Part shown: positions 42,614 through 46,373 of the stretch, one piece after another
Layout of the letters: every line of letters begins with the position of its first letter
How positions within the stretch are numbered: the first letter of the stretch is position 1
Assembly: GCF_005887115.1 (NCBI RefSeq)
Contig: NZ_PNCJ01000038.1
Location: 1 to 46,373, forward strand
DNA from: Pseudoalteromonas rubra
GTDB lineage: Bacteria > Pseudomonadota > Gammaproteobacteria > Enterobacterales > Alteromonadaceae
Length of the DNA stretch: 46,373 nt
Direction of reading: 5' to 3'
Position numbers and translations under genes: made by a program
The notes under the pieces: generated by a model
What the model was told of the DNA's origin: nothing
The model's database searches: none
The model's input: the letters and a program-made list of their open reading frames with translations, nothing else

Positions 42614-42735
42614 ATACGTCCCCAGGTTGCTTCTGTTTTGAAATTTATACCACATATTTTGGCATCACTAATAATGTGATGGCTCTGAAAACACGGTGAA
42701 GGATCAGCTCCGAAGGGCGATATTGCTTTATAGAG

Positions 42736-44952
42736 TCATTTGTTGTCTGATGTTAATGTATCTGACCTATCGGAATTTGTTTGTGTTTGTGCTTGCTTAT
42801 CCATAACCCGAGTAATGGTATCGAACAGCGCCTGCATATCAATCGGTTTCGCGACAAAATCGTCAAACCCGAGTGACAGATACCGGCTGACATCCTCAGG
42901 GAGCACATTCGCTGTGATGGCTATCAGAGGTTTGTTAAATTCGGTATTTTTAACTTGTTGGCAAACCTCTATACCATCCATTACTGGCATTTGAATATCA
43001 ACAAAAAACAAGTCGGGCTGTGATTCATTGAAACAATCCATGGCCAACTGACCGTTGTTGGCCAGGGTAATGTTGGCGTGGGTCTTTTTCATCATTGCAG
43101 CAAATATTTGTTGATTAATCAGGTTGTCCTCTGCCAGTAAAACATTAACGCCGCGCAAATCAGGGGTTTCCGGTTTAGCTTCAGTGGATAAGTGTTGTGA
43201 TGTCGGCTTGGCACTTAGCAGAGGCAGATTAACGCTAAACTGGCTACCTTCACCCGCCATACTACTGACAGCAACTTCACCCTGCATAAGTTCGACCAGT
43301 TGTTTGACTATTGCCAGTCCGAGCCCTGATCCCCCGTATTTGCGTGTGGTTGAGCTGTCAGCCTGGTGAAAGTGTTTAAACAGGCTGGCGACCTGAGTTG
43401 GCGTCATGCCAATGCCCGAATCACAAACCTCAATCATAAGCCGCTCTTTGTTTCCCTGCACGTTCAACGTTACCTGACCTTGTTCGGTAAATTTAATCGC
43501 ATTTGACAACAAATTACGCAATATTTGTTTAAGCCGCAGGGGGTCTGCAAGCCTGACTGATAGTTGTGGTTTTAGCTCCGTGGTTAGTTCTAGCTGGACT
43601 TGTTTATCACGTGCTAGATGTTGGTATTCCTGAATCACTTCCCGACACAGCTTTACTATGTCCACCGCAAGCACTTCAAGGTTAAGCTTACCAGCCTCCA
43701 TTTTTGAAAAGTCGAGTATGTCATTAACCAGGGCAAGCAGGGTCTGTGAGGAGGTGTAGCCTTGCTCTACGAGCGAGTGTTCTTCTTGCTCATGATTGTG
43801 TTGTCTTAGTAGCTGGAACACCCCCAGAATCGCGTTCATGGGCGTGCGGATCTCATGGCTCATAGTAGCCAGAAACTGCGCTTTAGCCAGCTCTGATTGC
43901 TCGGCGCGTACCTTCTCCTGTTTTAGCTGTGTCACTTGAGTATTGACGGTACTCACCAGTTCGTTAAGCGTCTTTTGTAGTGTTTTGAGCTCTTCGTATT
44001 CCAGGTTAGCATTATTTTGTTGATAATTGCCTGAAGTCAGTGATGTGCAGTATTTTTCAAGCTGCTTCATCGGGCTTGTTACCTTACGGCTCACATAGGC
44101 CAGATACCAAAAGAGTATGATTAATACACCCAATGCAAGTAGTGCGCTTCTGATAATGGCGTAGAGGATCTCACGAGTATATGCGCTGTGCTGGTGAGAC
44201 AGTGAGAGAGATAAGCTTAACCCGTCATTACTGCGCTCATAAATCGGATGTGTTGCGTTAAAGCCTCCTTCAAACTCTTGGCCTTCACGAAACCACATTT
44301 GTTGATCTGAAAAGACAGTCAAAGATTCATAATCTGCCAGCTCAATGGCAAGCTGGCTTACATCAAGTTCGAAAAACAGTACGCTGGTATAGCGAAAGGG
44401 GTCGATGAGAGAAGGCAAGGTTTGGCGTAGTGGCACGGCAATGAATAAGGTTCCTCCGTTTGTATCGGTAATTCCAAGCTCTTTATTGCTGATGAGTAGT
44501 TTACGTACCATCAATTCTCGTGAATTTTCATTGATCACTGAGTTGGCGTGCTCCAGGACGGAGGGCGTAGCCCAGTGCAGGGTGTAAAGCGGGTAACCTT
44601 CGACTATATAGGGCGAACCGTCACTGATCATCACACTTTTTACCAGAGGGGATGTGTAGACCAGATCGCGCATTTCTTTGAGCGCATATTGCGTATATAA
44701 AAGATTGAGAGGCAGTTCTGCCAGGATCCGGTGATCACTGTAATGAGCAACCTGAAAAGTAAACTCGGCGAGCCTGTTTTTAATATCTAAAGACAGACTC
44801 GTCACGCGTTGTACGACCGTGTCTGCGGCAATTTTATTGGCTTGGGTCCAGGCGCTGTAAGCAAAGTGAGCAAGGGCAATGGTCAGCAGGGCCAAAACCA
44901 TTGCGCCCACTTTAAGCTGTAATTCACTGACCAGGCTTTTTTTCTTGCTCAT
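42736..44952 (-). CDS. Hybrid sensor histidine kinase with periplasmic sensor
   Basis: This gene encodes 738 aa from the ATG at 44952 (MSKKKSLVSELQLKV). It has a first membrane helix (about 12-32), a periplasmic Cache-like sensor (about 33-270), a second helix (about 273-293), a HAMP-like and coiled linker, HisKA with His366 in MSHEIRTPMNAILG, HATPase_c (CDSGIGM, GGSGLGL) and one receiver with Asp652 in FFVDIQMPVMDG. There is no HPt domain, so the phosphate must pass to an HPt protein elsewhere. The start lies 29 bases inside the solute-binding protein gene, indicating coupled translation and a functional pair. Confidence 0.92.
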   Translation of the reverse strand: MSKKKSLVSELQLKVGAMVLALLTIALAHFAYSAWTQANKIAADTVVQRVTSLSLDIKNRLAEFTFQVAHYSDHRILAELPLNLLYTQYALKEMRDLVYTSPLVKSVMISDGSPYIVEGYPLYTLHWATPSVLEHANSVINENSRELMVRKLLISNKELGITDTNGGTLFIAVPLRQTLPSLIDPFRYTSVLFFELDVSQLAIELADYESLTVFSDQQMWFREGQEFEGGFNATHPIYERSNDGLSLSLSLSHQHSAYTREILYAIIRSALLALGVLIILFWYLAYVSRKVTSPMKQLEKYCTSLTSGNYQQNNANLEYEELKTLQKTLNELVSTVNTQVTQLKQEKVRAEQSELAKAQFLATMSHEIRTPMNAILGVFQLLRQHNHEQEEHSLVEQGYTSSQTLLALVNDILDFSKMEAGKLNLEVLAVDIVKLCREVIQEYQHLARDKQVQLELTTELKPQLSVRLADPLRLKQILRNLLSNAIKFTEQGQVTLNVQGNKERLMIEVCDSGIGMTPTQVASLFKHFHQADSSTTRKYGGSGLGLAIVKQLVELMQGEVAVSSMAGEGSQFSVNLPLLSAKPTSQHLSTEAKPETPDLRGVNVLLAEDNLINQQIFAAMMKKTHANITLANNGQLAMDCFNESQPDLFFVDIQMPVMDGIEVCQQVKNTEFNKPLIAITANVLPEDVSRYLSLGFDDFVAKPIDMQALFDTITRVMDKQAQTQTNSDRSDTLTSDNK

Positions 44953-46120
44953 AGCTAATCGACTTCTCGACAATATGTTGCATAAAATGGGCAGCCTGAT
45001 GCTCGTCAAGTACGCCAGCCAGATGGCGTGTCAGGCCCTTTAACATCGCCTCCCAGATAAAGGCCATCTGAGCTTCGTTAGGCATAGGCTGAGCATGCTC
45101 CAGGGTAGATATAAGCGCTTCTACTTGTACTATTCCTTGTATTTTCAGCATTTCAAGCGCGCGCCTGTCGACAGGTAGCGCATTAATGGAAGACCATAAA
45201 TTAGTTTGTACAGGCAGAGATTGCAAAAATTCAGACAGAGTTTTGAGTTCGGCTCTTTTGCTGCCAGATAGAGCGTTGTCGGGAAATGCCATAACGTGGG
45301 ATGAAAAGTACGAACGCATCGGTTCTCCGCGTAGACGGGGTAATTGCGCGACACCCAATTTATCACTGAAATGTTTAGAGAAACGTTGAAACATCCAGGA
45401 ACCATTGATGGTGTAGGCAACTTCACCGGCTAAAAATTGATTTACGGTGCACTCGTAGTCGCACTCTACATCCAGCCAGGCTTCTTCTTTTAGAGACTTA
45501 TACCAGCGCAGGGCGTTTACCATAGCGGGTGTATCTAAATGGACGTTTCCTTTTAAAATCAGTGATGTTCCGAAAGTGCCTAAAAACGCACGATACCAGT
45601 ACATTTCGTAATAGTTCCAATTGATTTTAAGCGCCAGTTTCTGTTGTTGCTCGCGTAGTTGCTGCCAACTTTGGGCAGGCTCACTGACGAGTGCGCGGTT
45701 ATAATACAGCATCAGATGGTTGCCAAACACAATAGGTACGCCTAGCGTAGTGCCATTGGCTTTGATGTTCGTGCGAACTTGGTCTATTAAATACGTTGAT
45801 AGCCAGTCATCAGGTACTTCGGACAAGTTAAGTGCTGTCAGGCCCATATAGTCTGCTGGGACTATGATTCCGTCGGGTAGGGCGTTGTTGCTAGCCCTCA
45901 ACAGTAGCTCAGATTTTAACGAGTTGTTCTCGAATTCAACGACCTTTACCTTAATACCGGTTGCTCTGGTGAACTCTGTAAACAAAGGATTGAAGTCATA
46001 GTTTTCCAGACCAATGGCAATGGTCAATGGTTGAGGAGGTGGCTTCTTGGCATGTGCCATAAAGCTGCACAGGCCTGTTATCAACAAGAACAAGAACGTG
46101 ATGGATAACCTGCCAAGCAT
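44924..46120 (-). CDS. Periplasmic solute-binding protein (family 1, sugar type)
   Basis: This gene encodes 398 aa with a signal peptide (about 1-24, ending MAHA). It has the two-lobe family 1 binding protein pattern: LTIAIGLENYDFNPLFTEFTRATGIKVKVVEF, then GVPIVFGNHLMLYYNRALV, FLAGEVAYTINGSWMFQRF, and a C-terminal lobe with INALPVDRRALEML. Relatives bind maltodextrins, other sugars or glycerol phosphate. No ABC permease or ATPase gene is nearby; instead its 3' end overlaps a hybrid kinase with a periplasmic sensor. This suggests it presents ligand to the kinase rather than feeding a transporter. Ligand unknown. Confidence 0.88.
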   Translation of the reverse strand: MLGRLSITFLFLLITGLCSFMAHAKKPPPQPLTIAIGLENYDFNPLFTEFTRATGIKVKVVEFENNSLKSELLLRASNNALPDGIIVPADYMGLTALNLSEVPDDWLSTYLIDQVRTNIKANGTTLGVPIVFGNHLMLYYNRALVSEPAQSWQQLREQQQKLALKINWNYYEMYWYRAFLGTFGTSLILKGNVHLDTPAMVNALRWYKSLKEEAWLDVECDYECTVNQFLAGEVAYTINGSWMFQRFSKHFSDKLGVAQLPRLRGEPMRSYFSSHVMAFPDNALSGSKRAELKTLSEFLQSLPVQTNLWSSINALPVDRRALEMLKIQGIVQVEALISTLEHAQPMPNEAQMAFIWEAMLKGLTRHLAGVLDEHQAAHFMQHIVEKSISYEQEKKPGQ

Positions 46121-46127
46121 GACCTTC

Positions 46128-46143
46128 CTTAGAATGGGATTTG
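46128..46143 (+). repeat. Direct repeat, left copy
   Basis: CTTAGAATGGGATTTG recurs with one added A at 46351-46367 as CTTAGAAATGGGATTTG. The two copies flank 207 bases that include the tRNA-like sequence. Confidence 0.55.
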
Positions 46144-46263
46144 CTAACTAATGTATAGCAAAATATCAGGGCAGAGCAAACTTGTGGCATAAAGTCATGC
46201 TTTAGCGTGACTTTTACGCAAGGCGAAACGAATAACTGTGCAGGCTGTTGATTTCGAATGAAT

Positions 46264-46349
46264 TGGTACAACCGAGTGGATCCGAATCACTGACTGTTGG
46301 ACCGGGTCATAGAGAGTGGTGGTGCTCTAACCAACTGAGCTATGGTTGT
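46264..46349 (-). pseudogene. Degenerate tRNA-like sequence
   Basis: Read on the - strand, these 86 bases start with ACAACCA, TA, a canonical D arm (GCTC, loop AGTTGGTTA, GAGC) and end with a T arm (AGTGA, TTCGGAT, CCACT), acceptor CGGTTGT, discriminator A and an encoded CCA. Acceptor pairing is 6 of 7 and T-stem 4 of 5. The anticodon arm does not fold: CCACC has no GGTGG partner in the expected place, and the stretch between D and T arms is too long. It therefore reads as a tRNA remnant or hybrid rather than a working tRNA. No amino acid can be assigned. Confidence 0.5.
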
Positions 46350-46350
46350 A

Positions 46351-46367
46351 CTTAGAAATGGGATTTG
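46351..46367 (+). repeat. Direct repeat, right copy
   Basis: CTTAGAAATGGGATTTG, the partner of 46128-46143, starts two bases after the 5' end of the tRNA-like sequence. Such repeats are consistent with tandem duplication in a tRNA gene array continuing beyond the window. Confidence 0.55.
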
Positions 46368-46373
46368 AAGATA

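Noticed and set aside
42663..42681. CATCAC/GTGATG hairpin downstream of the hybrid kinase gene as a terminator
   Set aside because: Only six pairs, and no T-run on the relevant strand.

Overview
This window is chromosomal DNA from a marine gammaproteobacterium of the order Alteromonadales, most probably Pseudoalteromonas. The basis is the protein style of the core block thrS-infC-rpmI-rplT, the abundance of hybrid sensor kinases and MacB/RND exporters, and the DUF3010 and AsnC/SulP neighbours. No ribosomal RNA, prophage, transposase or CRISPR array was found. The genus is an inference from sequence recognition, not from a search.

Region 1 (1-4546) is accessory and AT-rich. It holds small hypothetical genes, all on the + strand, separated by a recurring roughly 125-150 bp repeat. 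The 3' part of the repeat looks like an integron attC site: a GTTCAAC/T box, a short imperfect palindrome with an extrahelical base, then AAGCGTTA. No integrase gene is visible here, so the stretch reads as an integron cassette cluster or the end of an array lying to the left. Further right are a possible HEPN-like protein, a WG-repeat-like secreted protein and two strong palindromes.

Region 2 (4547-10667) carries, on the - strand, a very large hybrid sensor kinase (beta-propeller sensor, Y_Y_Y, kinase, two receivers of which the first is degenerate) and a fatty-acid-type acyl-CoA synthetase. Region 3 (10953-15733, + strand) is a three-gene operon for a Gld-type ABC system: ATPase, a fused GldF-GldG-like permease/auxiliary protein, and a DUF4340 protein. 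It ends in a bidirectional terminator.

Region 4 (15749-21179) is an AcrAB-like RND efflux pair with a divergent TetR/AcrR-type regulator. The shared intergenic region holds two near-identical 18-bp operator-like palindromes, one overlapping a sigma70-like promoter for the pump. Region 5 (21186-24787, - strand) has an MsbA/Mdl-type ABC exporter, a DUF3010 protein and an endonuclease/exonuclease/phosphatase-family protein.

Region 6 (25023-28400) is the housekeeping translation cluster thrS-infC-rpmI-rplT. IF3 starts at an ATT codon, and an 11-bp stem lies in the leader before rpmI, where L20 autoregulation acts in relatives. Region 7 (28495-34334) has a possible 214-bp MITE-like element, a YbbO-like SDR, an M14 carboxypeptidase abutting a GloB/YcbL-type metallohydrolase, an AsnC/Lrp regulator and a SulP anion transporter.

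Region 8 (34352-41038, - strand) is a MacAB-like export operon (HlyD-type adaptor, LolD/MacB-type ATPase, FtsX-like permease). It is preceded by a membrane-anchored CadC-type winged-helix regulator with a PD40/TolB-like propeller. Region 9 (41329-46120) holds a secreted DJ-1/PfpI protein, a GNAT acetyltransferase, and a periplasmic solute-binding protein overlapping a hybrid sensor kinase, which together look like a sensing pair. The window ends in a degenerate tRNA-like sequence flanked by short direct repeats.
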